Assembly (NCBI GenBank): GCA_004123355.1
Contig: SCHM01000004.1
Location: 6,475,017-6,539,016 of the forward strand
Direction of reading: 5' to 3'
DNA: 64,000 nucleotides
Source: Amphirosellinia nigrospora
Lineage: Eukaryota; Ascomycota; Sordariomycetes; Xylariales; Xylariaceae
Shown piece after piece: positions 15,501 to 27,596 of the stretch. Both the position numbers and the translations under genes were made by a program. Each line of letters starts with the position of its first letter. Within the stretch, counting starts at the first letter, position 1. A model generated the notes under the pieces. The model did not search any database, was not told the origin of the DNA, and saw nothing but the letters and a program-made list of their open reading frames with translations.

Positions 15501-18500
15501 ATAATAAAAAATATTAATCTTTTTAAATAATATTATTTAGTTTATAATAGTTTATATAAACTATAATAATTTATTATTTTTTATAATAAATAATATTAAA
15601 GCGGCTTATAATACGTTTATAAGTTCGATAAAATTTTTAAGTAAGTTTTTTTATATATATTTTTAGCAAGCTTTAGTTTTATTTAATAATATTTTATATA
15701 AAACGCTATATTTTAATAATTTTAGTTTTTTTTAATTATAATTTTATAGTTTATTTTTAATTATTAAAAAAATAATTTATTTAAAGCTATTTTATTAAAT
15801 ATATTTAAATATTTATAATATTATTTAAATATTTCGCGGTAAGCTTTTTACGCAATTTTGCTTTATTTTTTAATAATAGCTCGTTTTTTTTTATCGATAT
15901 TTTTTTTAATTTTATATAATAAAGTAATATTATACGCTATTATATTATTTTAGCATAAAATTATTATAAAAACAAATACGTAATTAATATACCGGCTTTT
16001 ATTTATATTAGCTAATAGCTTTTTTTTTATAATATATAGTTTATATTTGTTTTTAATAACTTTTTTAATTAGTTTATCCGTAACTTTTTATATAAACTTT
16101 ATATAAATAGTTTATAATTATTTTTATTTAAAGCTTTCGCTATATAATTAACCTTTTATTACGTACGGTTATTTTTAGGTTAAAGTTAACTTATAAAAGT
16201 CGTAAGATTATAATAAGTATTTTAAAATAATAAGCCTTTAATAAAAGTTTTTTTTAGAAATTTTTTAGCTTTTTATTTTAATTTTATAATTTATTATATA
16301 ATTATATTATTATTTTAAATATAAATTTTATATATTTTTTTAACTTTTTAGCTTTTAAAAATATATTTATAGTAGGTTTTTATTTTATTTTATTAGTTTA
16401 TAAAATATTTTTTTTAAGTTTTATAATAATAATAATAATATAATAATATTAGTAGCTTTTTACGCGTAGTATTTTTAACTTAAACAACCGTTATAATAAC
16501 GTTTATTTTAAGCTTTATTATTTATTCCTAACGATTTATATTTTATTAATAACTAAAGTTTTAAATTAAATTTTATTTTATTTATATTATATTCTTTAAA
16601 TAATATTTAAGCTTTTAATTAAAAAAAATAATAATTTTTTAGTAGCTATTTATTATTATATAATAATCGAAAAACTTTTTTTTAATAATTATATTATATT
16701 TATATTTATTATTAAAAGCAACGTATTAATATAATATATTTTTAAACTTAAAAATATAATCGTAAAGCTAGGTTTATAGTTTAAGTTGTTTTTTATTATA
16801 TTTAGCAATTATATTAAACTAGAATTTTATTATTTTTTTAGCTTTAAATATTTTATAATTATATATTATAAAGTTTATATTTATTAATAAATATATATTT
16901 ATTTTTATATTAAGTAAAGTTAATATTAATATAAGTTTATTATTATATTATTTATAAATAAAAGGTTTTTTTTTAGGAGTTTTTTTAAAAAATTATATAG
17001 AATTTTTTTATATTTTTTTATTTTTAACGCTAATATTTTAGTTATCTTAAAAAAAATAACTAATTATTTTAAGCGTTGTTTTTTAGCTGTTTGTTTAAAT
17101 AAATATTTTTTATAACTTTTATAACGATTTTACTAATATAAATAATATTAATCGCTTTTAGTTAGCTTTTATAAAATAAATATTATTATAATAATTTTAT
17201 TTATAATAATAAAATATTAGCTTTTTATTACTAAAAATTTTATTTATTTAAAATTAAGCTTAATATATATTTTTTATTTATTATTAGTAGTTTTTATTAA
17301 AGAAATATTATAATATTTAAAATATAGTTTTTAATAATTATTATTTTAAAAATAAGTTTTAAATATTATTAGTTATAGCGTTTTTTTTATTTTATTAATA
17401 GATTTATTTTTTTTTTTTGTTTTATTATTGCTTTAAAAAGTTTTTTTACTATTAATAATTATATATAGCAATATAATTATAATATTTTAAAAAAATATAT
17501 TTAAATTATTAAGTTTAATAACATAAAGTTTATTTAAACGTTATAATATATATTATTATATTATATTTATATTTAGTTTTATTAATTTGCGCTAGGTTAA
17601 CTTATTAAATAAATTAAATTTTAAATTTAAAAAACTTATTAAAAATTTTATTATAAAATATTTATATTATAAACGCGCTTTTTTATACTTATTAAAATTA
17701 TAATATTAATTATATAAATATTTTAAGACTTTATTATAAGTTATTAATATAAATAAGCTATTAAAATTATAGCTTTATATAAATAGTATTAAATTTTCGG
17801 AAATAATTTTTTTTATATAACTAGCGATATAGTTAATTTATTTTTTTTTGCTCGACTAATAGTTAGTATTTTTTTTAAGCTTTTTTTTAATAATATAAAC
17901 TAATATTTAAATTTAACCTTAGGTTTATTATTTATAAGCTTATTAAAAATAAAAATAAAAAAATATTCGATTTTTAGAAATCGGTTTTTTTTATTTACGG
18001 ACGTTTTTATTATATTAATTACTTTAGTACGGACAATTACTAAAATATTTTTATAATTATAGCGTATTTAATAAAAATAACTATAAATTGTTTAATAATA
18101 AGTTTAACGTTTATAAGTTTTATAAAAATAGCTAATCGAACTATTTTATTTTTAAATATTTTAATTATATTTTTATTTTTTATATTTTTATATAGAAAAC
18201 TTCGGTTATTTTTTCGAATATAATATTTATATAGTTTTATTTATTAAAATTCAAGCTTATTTAAATTATAGCTTTTTTTTAACCTAAAAAAATAATAAGC
18301 TATTTTATTAAAGTAATATTTTATATTTTATATAATATTTTATAGTTTTTATAATATTATAAAATCTTTAATAATATTGCTATTTATAGTTAATAAAAAA
18401 GATCGAACTTTATATTTATTAAAAAAGCGTTAAAGTTTTTTTTTAAATATTTTAACAAATTAAATAACTATTATAACTAAATTAAAAATAAACTATACTT

Positions 18501-19058
18501 TTTATTTTAATATAATAATAGCAATAAAAAAACTATAGCTTTTTTATTCGTTATAAAATATTTAATAAACGTTTTAACTTTTATTTTTATATTTTTTTTA
18601 TTTCGGATAATTTATACGTATAAATTTACTTTTTATAATTAAAGCAATAAACCGCTTATATATTTTACGGCTTTATTATTTAATAAAGCGTTATATTTAT
18701 TATATTAATATATAAGTTTTAAGTTTAATTAATTATTATTTTTTTTTCGTAGCTTTTAGTTATAATATATTTTTAATTAATTATTTATTTATTTTTTAGC
18801 GAATAAATTAATAAAACTTATTTAATAAATCGCGTTTAAACGCGCTATTATTAATAAAACTTATTTTATATAAATATTCTTTAGCTATATAATTTATATT
18901 AAACTATATTGATCGCCGGGCTATAACGATTATTTTTTTATTAAAAGCTTTTTTAAGCATTTGTTATATAGTTAGCTAAACTTAACCGATTTAGTTTTTT
19001 TTCGTTTTATAAAAATTTATCGTTTTTTTAAACAATAATATAATCGAAATAAAATATT

Positions 19059-19319
19059 ATAATAAATATAACATAAATAAAAAGTTTAAACACCTAATTT
19101 ATTTTATATTAAAAGCTAATATTTTATTTAAAAAAAAAAAAAAAAAGTACTAATATATTAACCTATAAATAGTAATAAGTATTTATAAGTATATGCCCCA
19201 CACCGCCTAGTACTACCACCACACACCGCCCAGCCCAGTATTACTATACATTCCCTGTAAGGCAGCCATAATGCAGCCATAGCCACAAATAAGTGGGTCA
19301 AAAGAGTGGGGCTATAACA
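19059..19319. repeat. Right LTR of element A, outer half spared by RIP
   Basis: The first 130 bp are AT-rich like the left LTR. From 19192 to the end the sequence abruptly keeps many CpA and CpC steps (for example 'ccacacaccgcccagccc'). This is the only GC-normal stretch within about 19 kb. Confidence 0.75.
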
Positions 19320-20218
19320 TTTTATATAAACTATTATTATATTATATTATTATTAGTACTATTTTTATTTTCGGTAGTATTTTATAGCTTATTTTTTACT
19401 CTTTAAAAATATTACGCGTAAAAATATTTCGATTTTTTATTAATAAAATCGTTAAAACGTATAATTATAATAATAAACTTTATTATATTTAATTTACGCA
19501 ATAAAAAACAGCTTAGCTAACTTTTTTTATAAAATTAATCGATTTAAAAAACTAAATAAACTAAATAATAACTTTAACAATAAAAATAATAAAAATAATA
19601 GCGATAAAAAATAAACTATTATAATCGGTAATATAATAAATACTTTTAATAATAACTATAAAAGTTTTATATAACTTTTTATATTATCGTAAAAAATACG
19701 CATTTTTTAGCTAATATTATATTATATAAATTTAATAATAATCCGGTAGCTTTTATAGCTTTTAATATATTAAACCTATTTTTCGAGGCTTTTTTAAGCA
19801 TTTTTACGCTTTAAAACACTAAAAAATACTATTTTTAACAAAAAATAAGCTTTAACTAATATTTATTATATAGTTTATAGAAAAAAAATACTATTATCGG
19901 TATATTTCCCAAAATAACACACATATACCACAGAAAGTATAAGTGGGGCGCGATATTTCGATTCGGAACTAGTGTACTAAAGCCCCATATACTTACGGCA
20001 TCGCGCCAAGGGATGGATCTATTTATTCTTGATGGTATGCACGTATGCCTCTAGCAGATTTAAGCGATTATTTTAGATATTTTGGTACAAGGCTCTAACA
20101 GCCCTGAGACAATAGGGTTTCCGAGAAATCTGGAGCAGGCACAGCTTTTCGAGGAAACAGTCGCCCGATCGAATTCATCATCGTGCTAGAGTGTCCCGAC
20201 GTTATATTGATAGACCGC

Positions 20219-20890
20219 CTACTGCCGCGCGAACGATTTGACGACAACCTGGAGAACATCCATAAGCGACTTCGTACTTTCCACGAAACTACTTCCAAAG
20301 TGATCGATTTGTTTCGCGGTCGAGGCAAAGTAAAGAGGGTCGACGCTGACGACAATGTTGAAACCATCCATCATCAGCTTGTCGGAATCCTGTAATCTAG
20401 GCAAAGAGAATCTCAAGAGAGTGATAAAGGTGCAACCAACGAGCAGATTGAGAGCGAGGAGTGAAATTTTTGGGAAACAGAACAGAAGTAAATAATTGCT
20501 GGAAAACATGCTCGGAGTTATGAAACTTTTGATATTATAGCTATTAAGAATCAAGATACCAGTAGGGCAAAATTGTTTCGCGGCCCAAGTACATAAGCCA
20601 CTTGACTTGCATGCTAGGGATGCCACCCGTCGCAAGGGCGAATGATCCTTAGCTATACATCCTTCATAGTTTAGATTATCCTAGGACGGTTAATTGGCGC
20701 TTGAAGCTGGGATAATCGCCGGCGACTTCATACCAATGTAGCTGCCAAAACCGTTATGCCCCGCACGAAGCCACTTATCGTTGAAGACCCCAACGTTAGG
20801 CGTTAAGATAGCCTTAAGCGAGATGTGATCTTTGATGATAGGGACCTCACGAGCTAGCAATATATATGAAACAACCTGTATTCCAAGCAT
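20219..20890 (-). other. Unrecognised minus-strand coding remnants
   Basis: Two minus-strand frames lie downstream of the glycosyltransferase. 20635-20219 (138 codons) has a hydrophobic stretch (about residues 44-76) and a C-terminal part reading 'DGFNIVVSVDPLYFAS'. 20890-20690 (66 codons) contains 'GHNGFGSYIGMKSPAII'. Both look more protein-like than the overlapping frames on the other strand, but I recognise neither and cannot tell whether they belong to one gene. No start or splice site is convincing. Confidence 0.25.
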
Positions 20891-20901
20891 TCATCTGGAT
20901 A

Positions 20902-22526
20902 TTAGGTAAGTTTATTAACGAGGTCGGTTAAGAAAGTGGAATTATAGATAAATTTAAACAGCCCAACCACTCTCCCAACGCTGTGACATGCTTGATCCAT
21001 TTGTTCCAAAGACTTTAAAACTCTATCCATAACCCAACCAGACCTGACAGAACTCTCTTTATCCGGGACAACACCTTTCTCGCCAACTTGTGCTGTTTTT
21101 ATACATTTCCCTGCTGCGTGAGAGTATTCGAGACATTGAGATTCTGCCGCATGCCCTACACGTAATTCTTCGGAAATGATACACTTCCGCGACGCATGAG
21201 AAAACTGGATGCACGAGGGTTTACTCTCGCATACGGCTTGACAGCTCTCAAACGAAAACTGGGCCTGTCGTTCCTTTTCAGACAACGCTTGCCGGTCTTC
21301 TGTAGAGAGCTTTTCAGATGCCTCGTCGCTGTACTCGGTCCCCGTGGGCATGTTGTCCCATTCGCTGCGCTCGGGTCGAAGCTGCGAGTATAGGACGTTC
21401 TTGAAAACGTCACGAAACTGGAGGGTTGCCGTATTCTTTTTGTCCTGAAGCCACGCCTGCTCAAATTCCCACATCATGTGAAACTCTGGCTCAGTCATAT
21501 GATGGAAGGTTAAGGGTGCATGGCACCAAGTTGGTTTGTTCAGCTTGTTAACAGTCCAATCAATCCCCGTCACTAGAGAACACGAATTAATTTAACGGTA
21601 TATTTGAAAGAGAAAAAAGTCGGCATGAAGATGACCGAGAAGGAGGAAGGAGTCGTACGAAATGGTACTCACAGCTGTTGCCTTGATGTGGGGGGAAGCA
21701 GTGAACAGGTCAATGCCGGCGTCTTTCATCGCCCGTCCTAAAACCATGTCACCAGCCCATTCTTTCGCTGTATAATCGTCGAACCAGTCCTGGTTTTGTT
21801 TCCAATGTTTTACAACCGTCTTCATCGCTGGGTTCGAGATTATAAACCCAGATCCTCCATGGGCGAAAAGCACACTTCCGATGAACATTCCTGTGCCCAT
21901 ATAATATGGCTTGTCCGCATCGAAGCGCCCAAGGTATTCTAGCAAGTTTTGCCAGATCAGGTACGTGTCAGGCTCAATAAAGACATACCATTTCGCGTCG
22001 GGTCGATGCTGCAGAGCTCGACTAACCATGGGAAGAAACTTCCATTTATCGAGTTTCCAACCTGGATTGTCTAGAGCCCCTGCCGGACCGCTGCCGAAGG
22101 AAGTCTGATAGTCCAGACCTTCTCTTCCAGTTGCGCGGAGCTTATTGTAGATCCAGAACTCTGGCGCGGTCTTTCTATAATGATCGCTAATCTGGTCGAG
22201 CACGTCAATGGCATGGTGGCCGTCTACGTCTTCCTCGAGATCAGAGTAGATGACATAATCGGGAACGCATCTGAGTATGGTCTGGAAATGTACGGGTAGC
22301 TTCACAAGCACCTCGGTCGCCCCAGTGCGGACAACGACAAGTACATCATCTAACAGGGGTGAGTCTGGGCACGCGAGCCGATTATGGCGAAGAAGAGAAT
22401 TGGGTGTGGTTATTAAGTCTCGGGTCTTCCGAGGGTTAAAAGAATAAACAAAACAATAACAGATGTGGCAAGGAGTGCTAAAGACCGGAAAAGCCTTGGA
22501 GCTTTGCGCGGCACCCGAATCAACAT
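20902..22526 (-). CDS. GT31-like glycosyltransferase with C-terminal PAN/apple-like domain
   Basis: Fungal type II Golgi glycosyltransferase of the GT31/fringe-like (DUF604) kind, presumably adding sugar to secretory glycans; the acceptor is unknown. The ATG at 22526 opens a basic then hydrophobic signal-anchor (MLIRVPRKAPRLFRSLALLA, then a run of V/I/L). The catalytic region (about 22360-21670) has VVVRTGATE, YVIYSDLEED, the DxD-like block WYVFIEPDTYLIW, GGSGFIISNP and a final WAGDMVLG. A 96-nt intron (21573-21668) joins ...KATAVM to TGIDWTVNK in frame. The last exon has WCHAPLTFHHM, then a Cys-rich PAN-like segment (CQAVCESKPSC ... C ... C) ending near SSVRSGW. The signal anchor and the catalytic frame are out of register by one base near 22430 with no donor between them; one lost base would explain it. 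Family is confident, intactness is not. Confidence 0.85.
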
Positions 22527-24450
22527 GGCGGTGGACTGATGATGTTTTTGGTAAATATTGATACTTCTCCCTCAAAAAGGGGTTTCAAAAATAGGCACCC
22601 GATGTCTCCGCTTTTTACCCAAGGTATGGATGGGTGTCTTAGGAATGCTAGGTATGCAGCGCGGTTGTTCCAAACTTCGAGTTTTCAGTGGCGGCGAGAT
22701 AAAGATGCTGATTGGACTTTTAGTCCCTTGCTCGAACCCGACGCGACGGAAAAGCCGGAATAACTATTTAGGGCCACATACTTCGCCCGCTAAGAAGCAC
22801 GCTACACCTAAATAGCAACCAAGCGCGGTCGTCCATCCCATTTGCAGTACAATCAAGCAGGGATTGGCATTTCCATTACACGTACCCAGGGTCATTTCAA
22901 TAGGGCGGCCTTAGCACAAGATAAAAGCGGGCCGCAGATGATGATACAAAATAAAGGATGTTGGCTCTTACAATTATAAGATATAACAGCACCTTAACCG
23001 TTGGTATTACTTGTCTGGCGCAGCTAACAGAAAGAAGAAAACAAATCAATCTGCAAGGTGTTAATTATAGTTTGTCCAGCTCTTGTGTAACTAACTTGTA
23101 ACATGACAGCGCCAACACGCATAACATGGCCCCTACCGCGGTCTCGGCCCTGCATAGTCTGTTCAGGGCTAGCTAACACAATCAGGGCTGACTGCTCGCC
23201 CGTACTATATTCCACTAGTTTAAATTGAGGACAAGTTTTGTGCGAGGCCCAAGAGAAACGGACAAAGAATACCGGGACAGTTGAAAATTCTTGAGGCATG
23301 GTGAGTTAAAGAACCTAATTGCATTGCATCAAAGGCACATTGTGACCTGATGGGGACCTTGATCGGACTACGGGTTCCGTGTAGCTTAATTGCGCACAGC
23401 GACCGCTATGGCAGTGTTATAGTTGACCCCTAGACTGTAAAACTAGAAGAAGGAAATACTAGCAATGACTAGAGTGATAGCTATATTGGTTCATATTACT
23501 GGGTCGCTGGTGCTTTCAACGTACGCACGCAGCCCTAGTATACGCGACTGTGGTCAGAGGTTGAAATAAGGCTTGAGCGGAGAATCACTCCGGAGAGCTG
23601 ATGGAGTGATCAGTACTGATTCCCGGTCCGAAAGAGTAGGCGAATGAGAGAGCGACTAAGCATCGGCTCGGTTCGCCGCCGGGTCAGTGAGAAGCATTGA
23701 CCGGGCACCGACCCGACCGGTGATTGAGCTAAGGATCGGACCAGCATGCTTGATTAGTTGATCATCTAGAGAGGGAAGTAACAAAGTAAAAGTAACAATA
23801 GGCTTTGTCATTTGTCTTCTAGGGAGCCATGCTGCCTATTTCACAAGTTGCGACTTGTGCGGTGGTAAAGGCTGGTCTAGATTTGTTAACGAACCCTCTG
23901 ACAGGACAGCAAATATCCATAGTCGCTTTCATCATTTCTTTCCGCCTTCGACCAAGATATACCCTCGACATGAAGTATGTGTAATTAATCATTTGTTCCT
24001 GAAGATAGTTGTGCACAGAGAAACTTTCTAGTCAAGCATAAGCTCCCCGTTACTGTACTATATGATTTTTCTCTCGTGATGCAGCAATAGCTGAAATCAG
24101 CATTGTAACGTAATATTGACGCTTCAATTACTCAGACAGTCTAATGTTTATATTAGCGGTGAGCTTCGCAGTTCATGTCAGCGTCGTAACGGGTGCAGGC
24201 TAATTATCACGATCAGATGAACTACACGTCGGGTATTTCAAGAGCCCACGACATATTAGAAGTACAGTTGTGTATCTCATATACTAATAGACAATGTACG
24301 AAGTTAGCTTATCCGTCTTATTGTAACTATATTATCATCGTAACATCCTAGAAAGGGTAGTGTAAGCACAGATGTACGGGAATTGTTACGTGATAGGCGT
24401 CCTCATCCAGGATGCTGGGTCTTAGTTCGCCGATAAGCTACTAAGTTTAC
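22527..24450. other. Intergenic stretch without recognisable genes
   Basis: About 1.9 kb of ordinary composition. Only short frames occur, none with a signal peptide, domain or splice context. A GC-richer patch lies at 23560-23760. The minus-strand frame at 23299-23024 (91 codons) is unrecognised and probably chance. Confidence 0.5.
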
Positions 24451-24460
24451 TATATAAAGG
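24451..24460 (+). promoter_or_regulatory. TATA box of the small secreted protein gene
   Basis: TATATAAAGG lies 134 bp upstream of the ATG at 24594. It is followed by a pyrimidine-rich leader (CTTTCTATTCTT) and a good fungal start context (CATCAACATG). Confidence 0.6.
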
Positions 24461-24593
24461 TCTACCAATACTCGACCATCTAGTACTTGATTTGAACAAC
24501 CATCCACTATATAAGCGTTGTTTCCAGTCGCTCTCATAACTTCATCACAACCTTTCTATTCTTAACTCTAAGGAACAACCCCAAATCATCAAC

Positions 24594-24920
24594 ATGCACA
24601 CACCCTCAACGCTCATTGGCGCCATAGCCGGCCTCGCTCTTCTCGTTTCTCCAGCCTCCGCCGCTACATACGCTGGTCCCGTTGACGTCAACACCGCATG
24701 TATCGAGCAATATGGCAGTGGCTACAGGGCGTCTCGCGACGGCGACAGCGCCGGGGACTGGAGCTGTGTCCACCTTTACCCAGTTGACATCGACGCCTAC
24801 TGCAAGCTCACATACGGCATTATCGCCTACGCGGATGCACAGGGCGGCGGGATCTATGATTGGGGTTGCTTCTATTCAACTGCTGTCTCAGCCGAGGAGG
24901 ATATCGAATCGTCTCGTTGA
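24594..24920 (+). CDS. Small secreted protein with a duplicated four-Cys module
   Basis: A 108-residue intact single-exon frame with a clear signal peptide (residues 1-23, GLALLVSPASA before ATYAG). The mature part is two copies of one module: PVDVNTACIEQYG...DWSC and PVDIDAYCKLTYG...DWGC. The shared pattern is PVD-(V/I)-(N/D)-x2-C-x3-YG, a spacer with A and G, then DW-x-C. Each copy has two Cys, likely one disulfide per module. Similar C-YG-W-C modules occur in secreted fungal and actinobacterial proteins of unclear function. The gene stands alone with its own TATA box. An apoplastic effector or carbohydrate-associated role is possible but not shown by the sequence. It is one of the few genes here with no frame break. 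Confidence 0.8.
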   Translation: MHTPSTLIGAIAGLALLVSPASAATYAGPVDVNTACIEQYGSGYRASRDGDSAGDWSCVHLYPVDIDAYCKLTYGIIAYADAQGGGIYDWGCFYSTAVSAEEDIESSR

Positions 24921-25281
24921 CGAGTGAGTCTTGATTTCCCTTCATCTAGGCCAGGTTGACAGCTAGGCAAGGTTGACGGGAAACTTTCGAACGTGACTTT
25001 CATCGTGGACGGTTCGTTCAGTTCTGAACTAAAGGCCATTACGCTATACGGACAAGAGATGTGTGCGTTATAACGGTTCTACATTTCAATCATTAAAACG
25101 ATTCGAGTTATGAAAATCTTTTGCTCTCCTTATTTTACGATCAATATAAAAATTAGCATCCTATTTCTCAGCTTTGTTTTTATATTTCTTTCTACATCCT
25201 CGCACGGTGCTTAGATATGAGGATACGATACACAAAGATTGAATCAAAGTTGTCTACAAGCATCCACAATCTCCCTGTTCT

Positions 25282-27596
25282 TCAGAGGGAGCTATTTAAT
25301 CCCTGGTCCAGAGAAATTTCAAACCCTAAGGTAGTCTCCCAGGTTTTGCGTCCGGTCGCCCAAGGCCAAGACAGCTCGCCATTTTATAAAAGATATCGAT
25401 ATTTCCATATCACCACCAAAAATGTCCGCACAAGGCCCCATCGCAAAGACCGGGACATCGGTAAGGGAATGCACACCTTGCGCCTCCTCAGTTGGTAGGG
25501 TCCCATTAACTGCAAACCCGTCCTGGCCGTCGGCCGGGTTTGCGAAGAGATTATCAGTTTCGAAACCTGAAATATTGGTTGCTGGGAGTCGGGGACCGTC
25601 CTTGTGCACGCGGAAGTCCTCGCGATGGTCGGGCGATGCCCCGAAGCCTTGGGCGAGGTGTACCGCGGGTCCCAGTTGACGGGAAAATGTGCCCCGTGTT
25701 GTATGATACCCCGTCCGCTGGGGCTGTGTATTGCGATAACCCGGAGTTCTGGTACACTCCTACGGCCCGACGCTTGGCGCGGCTCGTGGGCTGCGAGGAG
25801 AGGTACTTGTGTCCACCCGCCAAAGACGTCGAACCATGCCCGTGATCAGCAGTTACGAGGACAAGGGTGTTCTCGAGCTCGCCTAAATCCTTTAGGTGCG
25901 CGATTGTGGCACGGACTGTGTCATCGAGTTCGAGGAGGTCCTAGACCTTTGTCAGCTTTAATCATACACCCTATCTCCTGGCAAGAAAGGGTCTAGGTTT
26001 AACGGCTGCGGGCGCGGAGCAAACATTCATAACATAGATGTGAGAATTGAGATAACTTACACCAAGCGCGCGATCGTAATCAAGTGTGTGCATCTGTTTA
26101 TCAATCGAGGCACCTCCGCCATCAAAAAGAATCCCTTCTTGCCGCCTCGTTGGTGGAGGATATCTACCGCCTTAAGCGTCATCTCCTGTAGACCGGGGAG
26201 GTCTAGCGCAGGCGCTTTATTACCCAAGGGGTCATTTGAGAATGCTGCAAGGTTCTTTGTGTACACGTTCCGATCAAGCCACACAGGCATATGTGATTTG
26301 CAGAAGATTCCTAGCGCTTTGTTGTGATTGCCGAGCTGAAGTAACGAGGTCTTGTTCAGACTAACGTCGTACCCGGCTTTGGCGAACTTGGCGTAGTAGT
26401 CTTGTCCCTTGTAGCTGTCTTTACCGGGGTAGAACTGCTCAGCACCGCCGCCGAACCAAACGTCTGGTCCTTCTGGTTCGTCCAGGTGTAGTTCGTTACT
26501 GAGTTCAGAGCCTGATCAACGAGCGAGCCGTAGTTGTAGCGAGAGCGACTGTGTCCTGAGAGCGCGATGGGGGTTGCGTCAGCAATTGCGGCTGTTGATA
26601 CGGCGCCCCAGGCAGAATCCTGGGGGGTGTCTATCAGCAAAATCCGGGAGACGTTCGATTGTGAGATTCCCTCTTACCCAAACACGTCTTAGGATCTCAA
26701 CGATGGTCTCAACCTTGGGGTCATCGAATGCGTCAGGGGAAGAGTCCGCGTATACCCTACACAATAATTAGTCCGCTTCCCCATAACAAACACGGTGAAA
26801 ACTCGCCCCATAGCGTTAACAGTGCTTTTATGACCGGAATACAAAGCCGAAGCTGAGTTGGCACTATCTGTGATATAACTATCAAGCGAATGGGTCATCT
26901 GGTGTCCGAGCACGGGAAATTTGTCCAGCTGAAGAAGGGACTGGTATTTCCCATTGATGCTCTTGTGGCCCAGGAGACGAGCAGCGGTGATCATATTAGT
27001 AGTCATGCCATCGCCTGGGACGATAGATTAGCAACCACCCTCCATCTCTAACAACTAATGGTCTGTCCTAACTGTACTCACCAATGAAGAGAATCACGTT
27101 CTTCGCCTTCTTCCTCGTAGCTAGCGGGCGCACAACCCATTCCGCCCGCGTCGTCTGCCCACCATAATAACTCAGCTCGACGACATACGTGCCAGGCTCG
27201 TAGATCGCCAGCCGCCGATACGCTTTTGCGGCAACATTCACGATAGACGGCGTTCCGGCATCTTCGGCAAAGAGGTCCTCGAACCACATAAAACTCCACT
27301 TCTCGAGCTTAGGTTCCTTAAGGTGGAAGAACTCCGTAATTCTCGTCTTACTGCCACCCTGCTTAGTGATAGTAACAGAAAATCCTCATCCGGCTTGCCG
27401 CCGTTGAACGCTTCGGATCCGTTGATTGGCGCATGTACCTCGACACGTAGGTCGAAGTACTGCCCGGGAGGAAGTCGGATTGATCCGGGGGTAGCACACA
27501 ACCAAGCGAGGGACAGCCTCCAAGACGTTGGTAGGTCTGGCCAGCAACGACAACGAGTGAGGCCGCTAAAGCAACGAGAGAAGCAATTCTACCCAT
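25282..27596 (-). CDS. Secreted alkaline phosphatase (frame-broken)
   Basis: Phosphate monoesterase of the alkaline phosphatase superfamily, probably secreted for phosphate scavenging. The ATG at 27596 starts a signal peptide (MGRIASLVALAASLVVVAG). Then come a fungal N-terminal domain (QYFDLRVEVHAP), KNVILFIG joined to DGM across a 67-nt intron (27015-27081), the catalytic Ser in ITDSANSASALYSG, VYADSSPDAF after a 50-nt intron (26757-26806, GC-AG), ILLIDTPQDSAWG, VWFGGGAEQFYPG, ASIDKQMHTLDYDRALG, a 120-nt intron (25941-26060), VLVTADHGHG, NWDPRY, DHREDFRVH and GVHSLTDVPVFAMGPC. Order, spacing and metal/catalytic motifs match the family. About ten single-base shifts break the frame, nearly all apparent losses of one base in G, C or T runs (near 27472, 27378, 26660, 26480, 26130, 25690, 25655, 25405 among others). 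No stop made by substitution was seen. Confidence 0.85.

Larger units (their letters stand above)
12255..19319 (-). mobile_element. LTR retrotransposon fossil A (~7.1 kb)
   Basis: Direct repeats of about 255 bp bound this stretch (12255-12511 and 19059-19319). They share the order 'gctaatattttattt', an A-run, 'aacctataaatagtaata' and 'gggctataa'. An A-rich then GG tract lies just inside the left repeat when read on the minus strand, like a polypurine tract, so the element probably faces left. The interior is RIP-saturated and clearly broken, with no usable coding frame. The superfamily (Copia or Gypsy) cannot be read. RIP makes an age from LTR divergence meaningless beyond 'older than the RIP'. 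Confidence 0.75.
1..19899. repeat. AT-rich RIP-saturated block 1
   Basis: The stretch is almost purely A/T. The few remaining C residues are mostly in CpG or ApCpT/GpCpT contexts, while CpA and TpG are nearly absent and TpA is abundant. That pattern is expected of heavy RIP. No credible gene is visible: the only open frame of note (8922-9113, minus) translates a simple repeat. The block is a mosaic of old repeats, of which those with recognisable ends are listed separately. The rest (1-645, 2663-9387 and 19320-19899) holds nothing I can name, apart from a slightly less eroded pocket at about 5935-6130 that still has several CpA/TpG and GC steps. Confidence 0.85.

Noticed and set aside
23560-23760. 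GC-rich patch that might be an exon or small element
   Set aside because: No long frame, no paired ends and no target duplication could be found.
25422-25996. Plus-strand frames of 85-130 codons
   Set aside because: They lie antisense to the phosphatase C-terminal region, whose motifs are clear on the minus strand.
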